Shown here: positions 10,101 to 18,072 of the stretch, piece by piece
How the letters are laid out: every line of letters begins with the position of its first letter
Numbering within the stretch: position 1 is the stretch's first letter
NCBI GenBank assembly: GCA_049840875.1
Contig: JASGJE010000004.1
Span: forward strand, 62,001-126,000
Source: JAFDYH01 sp049840875
GTDB taxonomy: Bacteria; Bacteroidota; Bacteroidia; Chitinophagales; Chitinophagaceae
Direction: 5' to 3'
Length of the DNA stretch: 64,000 nucleotides
Program-made: the position numbers and the translations under genes
Notes under the pieces: generated by a model
Database searches by the model: none
What the model was told of the DNA's origin: nothing
What the model saw: the letters and a program-made list of their open reading frames with translations, nothing else

Positions 10101-10186
10101 CAATGTAGTTTACTTAACGGTTGAGTTGAGAACGGCTTCAAAAGGTTGTCAACCTTAGTCGGTTTCGCCCTAAGTAAACGACATTG
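10101..10186 (+). mobile_element. MITE-like palindromic element, short copy
   Basis: An 86-base relative of the element at 6239-6371 in the same orientation. The left end CAATGTAGTTTACTTA differs by one base from the other copy; the right end (10171-10186) is identical. It has only one inner AAGGTTGTCAACCTTA (10142-10157) and lacks exactly the 47 bases lying between the two inner repeats of the long copy, as a recombination or slippage deletion would produce. The flanking 10-mers GATAAGCAAT and AATGAGCAAT match at 8 of 10 positions, consistent with a decayed target duplication. Confidence 0.65.
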
Positions 10187-10266
10187 AATGAGCAATGGTC
10201 AATTCACGATAAGTATATTGATCATGGAATATACGGAAGGTAAATAACCCTTACCTTACTATTGAA

Positions 10267-10491
10267 ATGAGATGGTTAAAATTTCTTGCTGGCCTCGGGA
10301 CAATTCTTGTCTTTATTGGCATCTACTGTTTTAAAGCTGCATTCAGCCAACGAAAACCGAACGATGAAATGAGTAATCTCCATTCTGTTCCTGTAAAAAA
10401 GTATGGAAAAAGCTTTTTCATTTTACTGGGAACGGTTTGTGTGATTCTTGGAGTTATGCTTATTGTTAAGGCGGTGAGTGGGATATTGTGA
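10267..10491 (+). CDS. Small two-helix membrane protein, unknown function
   Basis: 74 residues with two hydrophobic helices (about 4-24 and 50-71) separated by a charged loop (SQRKPNDEMSNLHSV) and a basic patch (KKYGKS) before the second helix. The short loop fits a hairpin in the inner membrane. I do not recognise the family. It stands alone between the short MITE-like copy and the defence block, with no close operon partner. The ATG start and ordinary codon use support a real gene, but small size limits certainty. Confidence 0.6.
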   Translation: MRWLKFLAGLGTILVFIGIYCFKAAFSQRKPNDEMSNLHSVPVKKYGKSFFILLGTVCVILGVMLIVKAVSGIL

Positions 10492-10714
10492 TGGGGGTAT
10501 AGGAGAATATTCTTTTGTTTTTCTTCAACTGTTTGAGTGTTGCATTTAAGGTAATTCTCACCAACTACTGAATTTGACAAAGTTTCTGATAGCAGTGTGG
10601 ATACCTGCCTGTCAGTATACTGGTTTTACTCCATCACAAACCTATACACAAAGCCAAACACCGGCGTGACTAAACGCTAATAGTTAGGTTTGTTACTACA
10701 GTATTAAAAATCGT

Positions 10715-12121
10715 TTAAACAATCCACCAATTTTGAGCCAAATGCAATTGATTTTTTGCCCTTGTAATAGCAGTGTACCACCATCTAAATAATTCAGGTT
10801 TTTTCATTGCATACATGCCTTTATCAAGAAATAGGTAGACGTCATTCCATTCGCCTCCTTGGGCTTTATGACAGGTCACAGCGTATCCGTACTTAGCTCT
10901 CAGGCAGTTAATAAAATCATCCTTCATCATCGAAGCTCTGAACTCTTCTGAATTTGCTTTAATTTTCTTTTTCTTCATGCGACGACTAAATTCAACCATT
11001 AATGATTTCAATTGCTCTTTAGTAAAATTTATATTTTTCCCATACAGGATATCCAACGAGAGTAATAATTCGTATTCTAATCCGGAAGCCATTGCTTCAA
11101 CTCTTACACTCTGGAAGAGGAGATTGCCTTGTTTTCGTACTTCTCCTAGATATTTAACTACAACGAAATCTCCATTTGTTAATGGAACTGAGTAATTATT
11201 GTGCGTCACTAAAAGAATGTCGTTCTTTTGAATAGGCATATCCAAAGAACCGTATAAATCACGCCGGATAGCTCGGTTTATATCTTGCACCATCTTATTG
11301 CTTCTGGCAATTGCAATGGTATTAGTTGCCCCGACTTCCTTATATTTTTGTAAATATTGTTGAAATAATATTTTGTCGTTTCCAAGAACGATTACACTTT
11401 TCATTCTAGATGCAGGCAATCGTGGATAAGTGGGTAACATTGTCTTCGTAGACATATTTCTTACCATTGAAGCCAGTACTAGAATGTCATTGTTGGCGTC
11501 AGTTCGTTCTATCTTTTCTAATGTTGTCGTAATAGCAATTCTTTTCTGGCCTGCAAGCCAGTTCATATCTAAAGCGGGACTGAAAATTTGACCAATTGGC
11601 GGTAATTGCCCTGGATCTCCAACAAAAATGACCTTGTTTTTACCCGCAGCTTCAAAAAAATCGGTCAACAAGTAGCCCGAACCAAAAGTTGCGACTGAAG
11701 TATCAGTTTGTAGTTCACTTGACAGCATTGATGACTCGTCAATTATGTAAATCATCTTGCCATTGTCGGGTGGCCGTAAAGTAAAAAGCAAATTCATTTG
11801 GCCATATTGATCAATCGGCGCATCATCAGGTATGTCATCACTAACCCCGTCTACCTTGTTAAATTTGTAAAGCTCACTGTGAACTGTCCCCGTTTCGAAA
11901 CCAGTCTTTCCTCGTAATACAGTTGCGGCCCTTCCGGTTGATGCAAGCATTGTAAAATTATATTCGTGTTCATCAAGCCATTCTGCAAGATATTGCATCA
12001 GAAAAGTTTTGCCTGTACCGGCATACCCTTGAAGCACGAATGTGTCAGCAGCGGGATGGTCGATAAACTTCTGAATGGCTTTGAATGCTTCTTTCTGTTC
12101 AATATTGAGAGTCTGTTTCAC
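10715..12121 (-). CDS. SF1 helicase (RecD2/Pif1-like), defence-associated
   Basis: 468-residue superfamily 1 ATPase/helicase. Motifs in order: Walker A GYAGTGKT (Lys38), motif Ia-like MLASTGRAA, Walker B YIIDESSML, motif III VIFVGDPGQLPPIG, motif V AVTCHKAQGGEWNDV, motif VI WWYTAITRAK near the C-terminus. This is the RecD2/UvrD_C_2 layout without long accessory domains. It is the last gene of a minus-strand block, 44 bp after the PD-(D/E)XK protein, with AT-rich base use like the two genes upstream of that. Predicted role: unwinding or translocating DNA for the neighbouring nuclease, possibly on phage DNA. That partnership is inferred from gene order only. Confidence 0.85.
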   Translation of the reverse strand: MKQTLNIEQKEAFKAIQKFIDHPAADTFVLQGYAGTGKTFLMQYLAEWLDEHEYNFTMLASTGRAATVLRGKTGFETGTVHSELYKFNKVDGVSDDIPDDAPIDQYGQMNLLFTLRPPDNGKMIYIIDESSMLSSELQTDTSVATFGSGYLLTDFFEAAGKNKVIFVGDPGQLPPIGQIFSPALDMNWLAGQKRIAITTTLEKIERTDANNDILVLASMVRNMSTKTMLPTYPRLPASRMKSVIVLGNDKILFQQYLQKYKEVGATNTIAIARSNKMVQDINRAIRRDLYGSLDMPIQKNDILLVTHNNYSVPLTNGDFVVVKYLGEVRKQGNLLFQSVRVEAMASGLEYELLLSLDILYGKNINFTKEQLKSLMVEFSRRMKKKKIKANSEEFRASMMKDDFINCLRAKYGYAVTCHKAQGGEWNDVYLFLDKGMYAMKKPELFRWWYTAITRAKNQLHLAQNWWIV

Positions 12122-12165
12122 TCAATAATGCAATAAGAAATTATGAATTGAAAAACAATTGAGTC

Positions 12166-12741
12166 TTAAATTGACTCGAATAATCTATTAGCCAAATTGC
12201 AAAACTCAATTATGATTGTCTTCTTAAGTTTAAATTCATTTCTGTATCCCAGATAATTTTTGCATACTGGTGTGATAAGTTTACCCTCTCTTAATTCTGT
12301 AACCGAAAGACACTTAATATGCTTTTTTGACATAACAACTATAAGGGCATCCAAATAAGGATAATTTTCAGGCAAATCTGAATACATGAATTTTCCAGAT
12401 GATCGGTATTTGACTTCTACAAAATGAACGTCTTTTGTTTTCTTATCCTGAACAACAAAATCCGGCATTCGCCGAATCTGTTCTGCTACTGAGGAATGAT
12501 TTAGTTCTTGCATTATTTGTGGCACGGCGTATTCCATACCATAATGAAAAACATTATAATCTGAAACAAGGAAAAGCTCCTTTACCAGTGATTCTGCAAT
12601 GCGTCCTTTGATATTGTCGTATTTATTTGAAGAAGTTCTTTTGAATCCGGCTGCTCTAACTGAGCCTCGATCAACAAAATAGCTTAGGTTACTGATGGAG
12701 AAGTAACTTGGGATCAATGGCGCTTTTGCAGGTTGTGGCAT
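12166..12741 (-). CDS. PD-(D/E)XK nuclease-like protein
   Basis: 191-residue protein with the layout of a PD-(D/E)XK nuclease: helix glutamate in GRIAESLV (Glu50), then RMPDFVV (Asp94) and FVEVKYRSS (Glu109, Lys111). The EVK strand is followed by a basic/aromatic segment as in Holliday-junction-resolvase and restriction-type folds. No other domain is recognisable. It lies between the HerA gene (115-bp gap) and the helicase gene (44-bp gap) on the same strand. In defence loci HerA often teams with a nuclease, which makes this a plausible DNA-cleaving partner, but the exact family cannot be named. Confidence 0.7.
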   Translation of the reverse strand: MPQPAKAPLIPSYFSISNLSYFVDRGSVRAAGFKRTSSNKYDNIKGRIAESLVKELFLVSDYNVFHYGMEYAVPQIMQELNHSSVAEQIRRMPDFVVQDKKTKDVHFVEVKYRSSGKFMYSDLPENYPYLDALIVVMSKKHIKCLSVTELREGKLITPVCKNYLGYRNEFKLKKTIIIEFCNLANRLFESI

Positions 12742-12856
12742 GACGAATTTTTATAGGTGTCTCAATAGTTGAAACGCTATTGTAATGAAATTATTTTACA
12801 TGCTAAAACAGAGTTTGTAGGTCATAGGAAGAATCATAAAAGACGTTTGTATATCA

Positions 12857-14947
12857 TTACTTCTTTGCTTCATTATCTTCATTTATACCTTGCCAATCCT
12901 CGGAAAGCTTTTTCCAGTTTACTTCTCTTTCTTCTTTCCGTGTCCAAACATCCCAGAAGTCTGGGTCATTTGATTGGGGTCGATGTTCGGGTTTTAATTC
13001 ATTAATCTCTACGAGAATTGGAATAGGCGATGCCCACCCCAATAAAATAGCTTTTCGTGTCGGAAGAATTGGGAGCTCCTGCAAAAGCCCTCCAATATTG
13101 TCAGGGACAAGTCGTTTTACTAATTCCTGATCACGGTCGTTCACAATTCTATGCAGTAAAAAAGTATTGCATTGGGAAAGCACAGTAGGAGATAATTCTG
13201 AAGGTCTTTGTGAGGAAAGGGTAAGACTTAATCCAAATTTTCGTCCCTCTCTGGCAATTTTTTCAAATGATTCCGTGCAAAGTTTGGATGCTGAAATTTC
13301 TTCTCCATTATCATTGTAACGCTTTATAAAGTTATGTGCTTCCTCCATTACAATTACAGTCGGCAAAAGTTTGTTATTTGATTTTCTGTATCGTTGTAAT
13401 GACTCAAAAACTACTCTTGAAATTACTGTAACTATCAAGTGAGTAATATCAGAAGGAACGAGTGACAGGTCAATAATTGAAATGCCATTTATTGTATTTG
13501 TCAGCCAACTTTCTAAAGTTACTTCATCATCTTTTTTGATAATAGCGTTCATTCTGCTATCTGCAAACATTGTCCTAATACGCATAGTAAGAAAATCAAC
13601 AAACTGTAATTTCCCTTCTTTCTCGGCTAAACTGTCAATATAATTAGGCATTTCCTCAACATCAAAAGGTATTGGGTTATCTTCATTACTATTGATAATA
13701 GTTTCAGGGAAATGGATTTTAAGAAGGTCAGAATAAGTACTTAATATTTGTTCAACTTCTCCAACTAAAAAATCGTGATACCAAGGGTTATCATTATAAA
13801 CACCACCGTATTTTCCTGCTCTTATGGTTTCAATAACTCCTGATGCATCTGCTAATGCTGATTTATATGGTTCTTCCAATTGATGTGAATAAAAGTTTAT
13901 TCCTTCAATATATGATTGAAGTTTATTCCCGAATTCATTTTTCCCAGGTTTACCAGAATATGCAACAGGTCCATTATTTAAATCTGTTTGAATCGAGAAC
14001 ATGCTTGTAAGCAAATACCTTTTAGTTCTACCAATAACTACAGATGTCTTATCAATTGAGTTAGACTTCAGCTCCCTCAGTGCCTGTTTAAGTAAAGGTC
14101 TTTGCGTCTTTCCGCTTGCATTAGAAAAAGAATTCCATTCGTAACTATTCCATAACCAAGCGGGAACTTTCAGTTCTTTATAAACTTTTTTTTCTAACTC
14201 CGATAATTCAACTTTGAACTTTTTTATATCACTGTTTAAGTCATTAAACGCATTTGTGTATTCTCCATTAGGGTCAAGAATAATAAAACGATTGTTTAAT
14301 TTTTTTCCTTCCGGCAATTGCTTGGATGCTTCTTCGAGTGACCACCTTATTACACCTGCAACACTACATGATTTACCGCTTCCTGTATTTCCTAGTATTG
14401 CTACGTGTCTACCAAAAAGCTTATCAGGGTTAACTTTCACTTCAGCATTTCCTGCAATCGGAGCAACCCCAATTTTCACAACCGAATTTTTCTCTTTGTT
14501 TTCAATTATTGACCTTAGCTGAATATCAGTAGGGAGAATAACGGTGTCACCAATTGAAGGGAAACTATAAACACCTCTTTCTAATTTATAGGTTTTATCT
14601 TCAATCTTTCCTTCTTGTTTCAATGTTCCCATGGGAGTAATAGACATCTTCCGTAAAGGAAAAGGTAAATCAATCAAATCAAAATCTTTATACCCTTTTC
14701 TTTTCGGATATTGACTATGCTGTATGCCAATCCAACTGATTAAGCCAACTAACGCACCGACTTCATTAGGTATTAAAACAAAGCCGTTGATTCTTGGAAA
14801 AAGAGAAGGAGTTCCGGTATTTAAAGCAGTATTTTGTGGTGCTGACGTGTCAAGCATCACGGTTATGTCATTTGGTGAAACATACTCAACTGTCCCAATT
14901 GTCAGGTTTCTTAAATGGTCGTAATCGTATTGATTAATACTATTCAT
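12857..14947 (-). CDS. HerA-family DNA translocase ATPase (SIR2-HerA system)
   Basis: 696-residue HerA/FtsK-type ATPase. An N-terminal HAS-barrel-like region (about 1-110) precedes the DUF87 ATPase core: Walker A GNTGSGKS (186-193, Lys192), Walker B VIVMEEAHN (Glu535/Glu536) and the downstream SSQRPSELSPTVLSQC segment typical of HerA. A long insert sits between Walker A and B. HerA proteins form hexameric rings that pump double-stranded DNA. The start ATG overlaps the SIR2 stop by four bases (ATGA), so translation of the two is coupled. Paired SIR2-HerA proteins are known antiviral systems that form a supramolecular NADase/ATPase complex, so the same role is inferred here. Confidence 0.9.
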   Translation of the reverse strand: MNSINQYDYDHLRNLTIGTVEYVSPNDITVMLDTSAPQNTALNTGTPSLFPRINGFVLIPNEVGALVGLISWIGIQHSQYPKRKGYKDFDLIDLPFPLRKMSITPMGTLKQEGKIEDKTYKLERGVYSFPSIGDTVILPTDIQLRSIIENKEKNSVVKIGVAPIAGNAEVKVNPDKLFGRHVAILGNTGSGKSCSVAGVIRWSLEEASKQLPEGKKLNNRFIILDPNGEYTNAFNDLNSDIKKFKVELSELEKKVYKELKVPAWLWNSYEWNSFSNASGKTQRPLLKQALRELKSNSIDKTSVVIGRTKRYLLTSMFSIQTDLNNGPVAYSGKPGKNEFGNKLQSYIEGINFYSHQLEEPYKSALADASGVIETIRAGKYGGVYNDNPWYHDFLVGEVEQILSTYSDLLKIHFPETIINSNEDNPIPFDVEEMPNYIDSLAEKEGKLQFVDFLTMRIRTMFADSRMNAIIKKDDEVTLESWLTNTINGISIIDLSLVPSDITHLIVTVISRVVFESLQRYRKSNNKLLPTVIVMEEAHNFIKRYNDNGEEISASKLCTESFEKIAREGRKFGLSLTLSSQRPSELSPTVLSQCNTFLLHRIVNDRDQELVKRLVPDNIGGLLQELPILPTRKAILLGWASPIPILVEINELKPEHRPQSNDPDFWDVWTRKEEREVNWKKLSEDWQGINEDNEAKK

Positions 14948-16281
14948 ATATCTTCATTAATATCATTTCCAATAACATCAACTCCCCTATTATGTTCACC
15001 TCTGTTATCCTTCAACTTTTGCATTTTGACTGTCAATCGGTCAATAGCTGACTTTGGTAAATAAAACTCAACAAGATTTTTCAAGTCTGCAAAATGCTCA
15101 CCAATCAACAGTGTGCATTGGGCTGAATTTTTATTTTCCAAAAATTTCACAATACGTTTTCTAGCTGCACCAAAATTTACCGGGTCGGCTGCTTTAGCAT
15201 AGTTTCTATCCCAAGCTATTACGACCAAATGAGTTGATGGAATTGTAAGCATATCTTCAATAACCCTATTAATATGACTATCTCCAAAGCCATAACCATA
15301 AGTAATAATTACTGAATTGGGCTGACAAATAGCTGACGAGAAATCACGGAATAACTCGGCATAGGGGTAAAATGCAGTTTCAATATCTTTTGAAGAATTA
15401 GGATAAATAACTACCTGTTCTGTAACATTTTTAGGTATGTCTGGATGAGCGTCTGCTGCACCAAAAGGCAAAAGAGACCTAACGATTTTATCTCCAGTAA
15501 ATTTCCAGTCTATTGAGCCATGAAGCTTCGTAATTCTAGCAACACCTTCAACATACCGAGGCTCACCTCTAATTCCCGGTGGATTATAATGATAATCCAA
15601 TTCAAGTCGAGTATTCCGGAATATTGGTTGAATTTTTCCCTTAAACCTATCCAATAATAATACGCCGGTTTCATCACAAGCTAATTCAATAAACCTGTCA
15701 TAATTGGTAGTAAACAGATTAAGTCGTTCTCTTGATGCTGCGCGACTTGTAAAACTTAATATAAAACTTTTCAGTAGGTTAAAAGCTAAGATGCCTTTTT
15801 CATCATCTGCTTTTAATTTAGTTATAAAATCTCTTTCCGTTTGGAGAATTGCCTGTATGAAAGTAAGTAGCTTAGTATTTAGTTCAGTTTCTAAATCTGT
15901 ATGACGTGCATCATCAAGTATTTTTAAGCCGTTAATAAGCTCTAATGCAATCCTAATATCATCTTCGATATTTGCCTCCCCTCGGTTCATTTTTTTGGCT
16001 GTTGCATCAGCTTTCGTTTTAATCTTTTCATTAAGGTTATGTGCAAGCGTAAGTCGCGACATCTCCTGTGGCACAACACCTGCGCAAAAGGAGACGGCAC
16101 TTGTTAACCCAGTTCCTATGAGCAAAGACAGATGTTCACTTTGAAATATAGCTGAAAGCCAAGGTTCTACTTCTTTTTTTAATTCTTTCGGATTGATTTC
16201 TTCAGTATTAGAAGTACAGACAAGTTTGGTATTTGTTTTGAGAATGTGTTTCTCATCCCAATTGATGCCAAAAAATTCCAT
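14944..16281 (-). CDS. SIR2-domain NADase-type protein (SIR2-HerA defence effector)
   Basis: 445-residue SIR2-like protein. Seen: the nucleotide-binding entry LLIGTGLTSA, the motif FTTNYDRFIE (Asn193), ARITKLHGSIDW (His254) and the late VIITYGYGFGDSHINRV that closes SIR2-like NAD sites in defence proteins. Asn and His correspond to the residues required for NAD hydrolysis in characterised antiviral SIR2 proteins. It is the first gene of the operon and overlaps the HerA start by four bases. Expected role: depletion of NAD after phage sensing, leading to abortive infection. Two neighbouring features are less standard: a nuclease and a helicase follow in the same block. Confidence 0.87.
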   Translation of the reverse strand: MEFFGINWDEKHILKTNTKLVCTSNTEEINPKELKKEVEPWLSAIFQSEHLSLLIGTGLTSAVSFCAGVVPQEMSRLTLAHNLNEKIKTKADATAKKMNRGEANIEDDIRIALELINGLKILDDARHTDLETELNTKLLTFIQAILQTERDFITKLKADDEKGILAFNLLKSFILSFTSRAASRERLNLFTTNYDRFIELACDETGVLLLDRFKGKIQPIFRNTRLELDYHYNPPGIRGEPRYVEGVARITKLHGSIDWKFTGDKIVRSLLPFGAADAHPDIPKNVTEQVVIYPNSSKDIETAFYPYAELFRDFSSAICQPNSVIITYGYGFGDSHINRVIEDMLTIPSTHLVVIAWDRNYAKAADPVNFGAARKRIVKFLENKNSAQCTLLIGEHFADLKNLVEFYLPKSAIDRLTVKMQKLKDNRGEHNRGVDVIGNDINEDI

Positions 16282-16353
16282 TTTTTATTATTTAAATCCG
16301 TGATTAATTCCCCTTTAATTGGGCTATAATTTCAGTAATTGTAGCCTGATTTT

Positions 16354-16683
16354 TCACCCATGCTGCCAACAATACCCATTACTTCCTGCTTTCCTGCTGC
16401 ACCTTGTTCCCTTCTTTGTAATCGCTTTACATTGCGTGCTTACAGGAGCTGCAGGTGATTCACTTTTATACGTCTCACTCGTCTTGACACATTTACCACA
16501 AGAGCCACCGTTACGGCAATACTTACACTGGCTGCAATTACTGCAAGCAGTACAAGGCGTTTTGCCATAGCAGGTAGCAACGGCCAGTGCATTGGCGTTT
16601 CTATTAATAACCTTATTTTCTTTCGGGTAAAAGCCTGCAAGCATGGCTATGCTGAGGCAAATGGCGACAACCAGTTTTATCAT
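16354..16683 (-). CDS. Secreted Cys-rich small protein with CxxxTxxGxRCxRx-type tail
   Basis: 109 residues: an N-terminal signal sequence (IKLVVAICLSIAMLAGFYP), then a Cys-dense stretch (CTACSNCSQCKYCRNGGSC) and a C-terminal QCKAITKKGTRCSRKAG...YCWQHG. The tail resembles a small Cys/His motif found at the ends of many short Bacteroidota exported proteins (DUF5763-like); its function is unknown, though metal binding or disulfide structure is plausible. It lies 72 bp upstream of the SIR2 gene on the same strand, but its base use looks like the host genes rather than the AT-rich defence block. Not recognised further. Confidence 0.65.
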   Translation of the reverse strand: MIKLVVAICLSIAMLAGFYPKENKVINRNANALAVATCYGKTPCTACSNCSQCKYCRNGGSCGKCVKTSETYKSESPAAPVSTQCKAITKKGTRCSRKAGSNGYCWQHG

Positions 16684-16838
16684 TGGATAGATGGCTTAAG
16701 GCCTTTAAAATTATGAAAGCTTTTTGGTCGTGTCAAGATGTTGTAGCAAGAAAAATTTTGTGTTAGGGGTTTACCTGTATGAGAAGGCACAAAGGTATCA
16801 AGGCAACGAGGCACAAATGCATTGAGGTAAGGAGTCGT

Positions 16839-17807
16839 TTATGGATTGGCGATAGAGTCTTTATTGAATACAGTGTATTTGATTTCTTTTCCGATTATCA
16901 TTTGCTTTCCATCCTGGTTGGTAAAACTTAATTCTACGGGTAATGAGTAATTGCCAGGTTGTTGCGGTGCACGGATTTTTTTTGTTACGGTATTATCAGG
17001 GTCAAAAGGAATAGTACGGCCGTTTATCTTGCAACTGGGATTGGTAGCCCTGCTAAACGAACCGATGCCTGCAATTACCTCGATAGATTGTCCCGGTAGT
17101 ACGCAGGAGCTGGTTGTAGTGATGATCGCTGCATAAGATTCAGTGAGTATATCGGTATTAATAGTGCATTTGTTGTTTATATAGCTGAAGAGATTGTTTT
17201 CAGCCATGTAAAGCCTGCTTTGAAATTTCGTCAGCATGTAAAGTGCATTGCTTACAGGAATATCATGCAGGAATTCGGTAGTGAAATCCACTGCAGATTG
17301 CTGCTCGAATGCAGCTGTTGTCAATACAAGTTTGGTATTAAATTCTTTTGCGAGTGCTGAATCCAACCCCAATATTCCTGAACGGTATTGCTGTAAGGTT
17401 TTATACAATTCCTTACCTCTTCCTTGTTGTACAAACAGATCATTTACTATTGAAACATTGTTCAATGCTTCGCTTGTTGCAGGATTACTGCTATCAAAAC
17501 CTGCTTGTCGTTTCAACCATCGTTTTATTGATTCAATATAGGCGATTGTATTTTTTGTCATCGTTCTGATATCCTTCGCTTTGTCATAATAATAGCCCGG
17601 CATTCTACTATAAGCTGAATAAAATGTTTTTTGCTCCAATGCTTCGTATATACTCTTGTTAGAACTTGCTATTACTGAATTTGAAAAAGTAAGCATTTCA
17701 TCCAGCGATTGGAAGGCGGCAAGATTTTCTTTATTGTTATTATTACTGCAGGAGAGACAAATAACTGTAACCGCGAGAAGCGGCAATCGTTGAAGCAGGT
17801 GGCGCAT
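16839..17807 (-). CDS. GldM-like lipoprotein (N-terminal half only)
   Basis: 322-residue lipoprotein with a lipobox ending at Cys20 (VICLSC). The rest reads like the periplasmic first half of GldM/PorM: a helical region with YYYDKAKDIRTMTKNTIAYIE, GKELYKTLQQYR, and FLHDIPVSNALYMLTKFQ, then a beta domain starting SYAAIITTTSSCVLPGQSI and ending in a typical KEIKYTVF strand. True GldM is about 500 residues with an N-terminal inner-membrane helix and four domains. Here the helix is replaced by a lipid anchor and the last domains are absent. GldM is the periplasmic shaft of the T9SS/gliding motor, so this paralog may be an accessory or regulatory T9SS part. No gld genes adjoin it. Confidence 0.6.
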   Translation of the reverse strand: MRHLLQRLPLLAVTVICLSCSNNNNKENLAAFQSLDEMLTFSNSVIASSNKSIYEALEQKTFYSAYSRMPGYYYDKAKDIRTMTKNTIAYIESIKRWLKRQAGFDSSNPATSEALNNVSIVNDLFVQQGRGKELYKTLQQYRSGILGLDSALAKEFNTKLVLTTAAFEQQSAVDFTTEFLHDIPVSNALYMLTKFQSRLYMAENNLFSYINNKCTINTDILTESYAAIITTTSSCVLPGQSIEVIAGIGSFSRATNPSCKINGRTIPFDPDNTVTKKIRAPQQPGNYSLPVELSFTNQDGKQMIIGKEIKYTVFNKDSIANP

Positions 17808-17862
17808 GGTGTTGTTTTTGGCTAAACGCGGGGAGAAGCTTTTTATGGTAAGAGGTTTGTTA

Positions 17863-18040
17863 AAAGCCCCCTCCTGAATCCTTCCCCTGCAGGGGAGGAC
17901 TTGGCGAACTAAAGAAGATAGATATTAATAATCTTGTACAATGAAATTGACCTTACGTTAACTATTTGGGATATTTTCAACTATCAGGACTGTGTGTTGA
18001 TGGCCTTCTCCCCCGGGAGAAGGTCGGGATGAGGCTTCTG
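17863..18040 (+). repeat. Direct repeat upstream of amidohydrolase gene
   Basis: Imperfect copy of the sequence at 19361-19543. Shared landmarks: AAAGCCCC followed by CTCCT-AATCC, the small palindromic segment TCCCCTGCAGGGGA, GGCGAACTAAAGAA, then CTATCAGGA-TGTGTGT and a final CTTCTCCCCCGGGAGAAGG hairpin followed by TCGGGATGAGGC. It is non-coding and resembles dispersed palindromic intergenic repeats. Confidence 0.65.
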
Positions 18041-18072
18041 TTGTTTTACACAAATACCCGACCTTTAACTCT

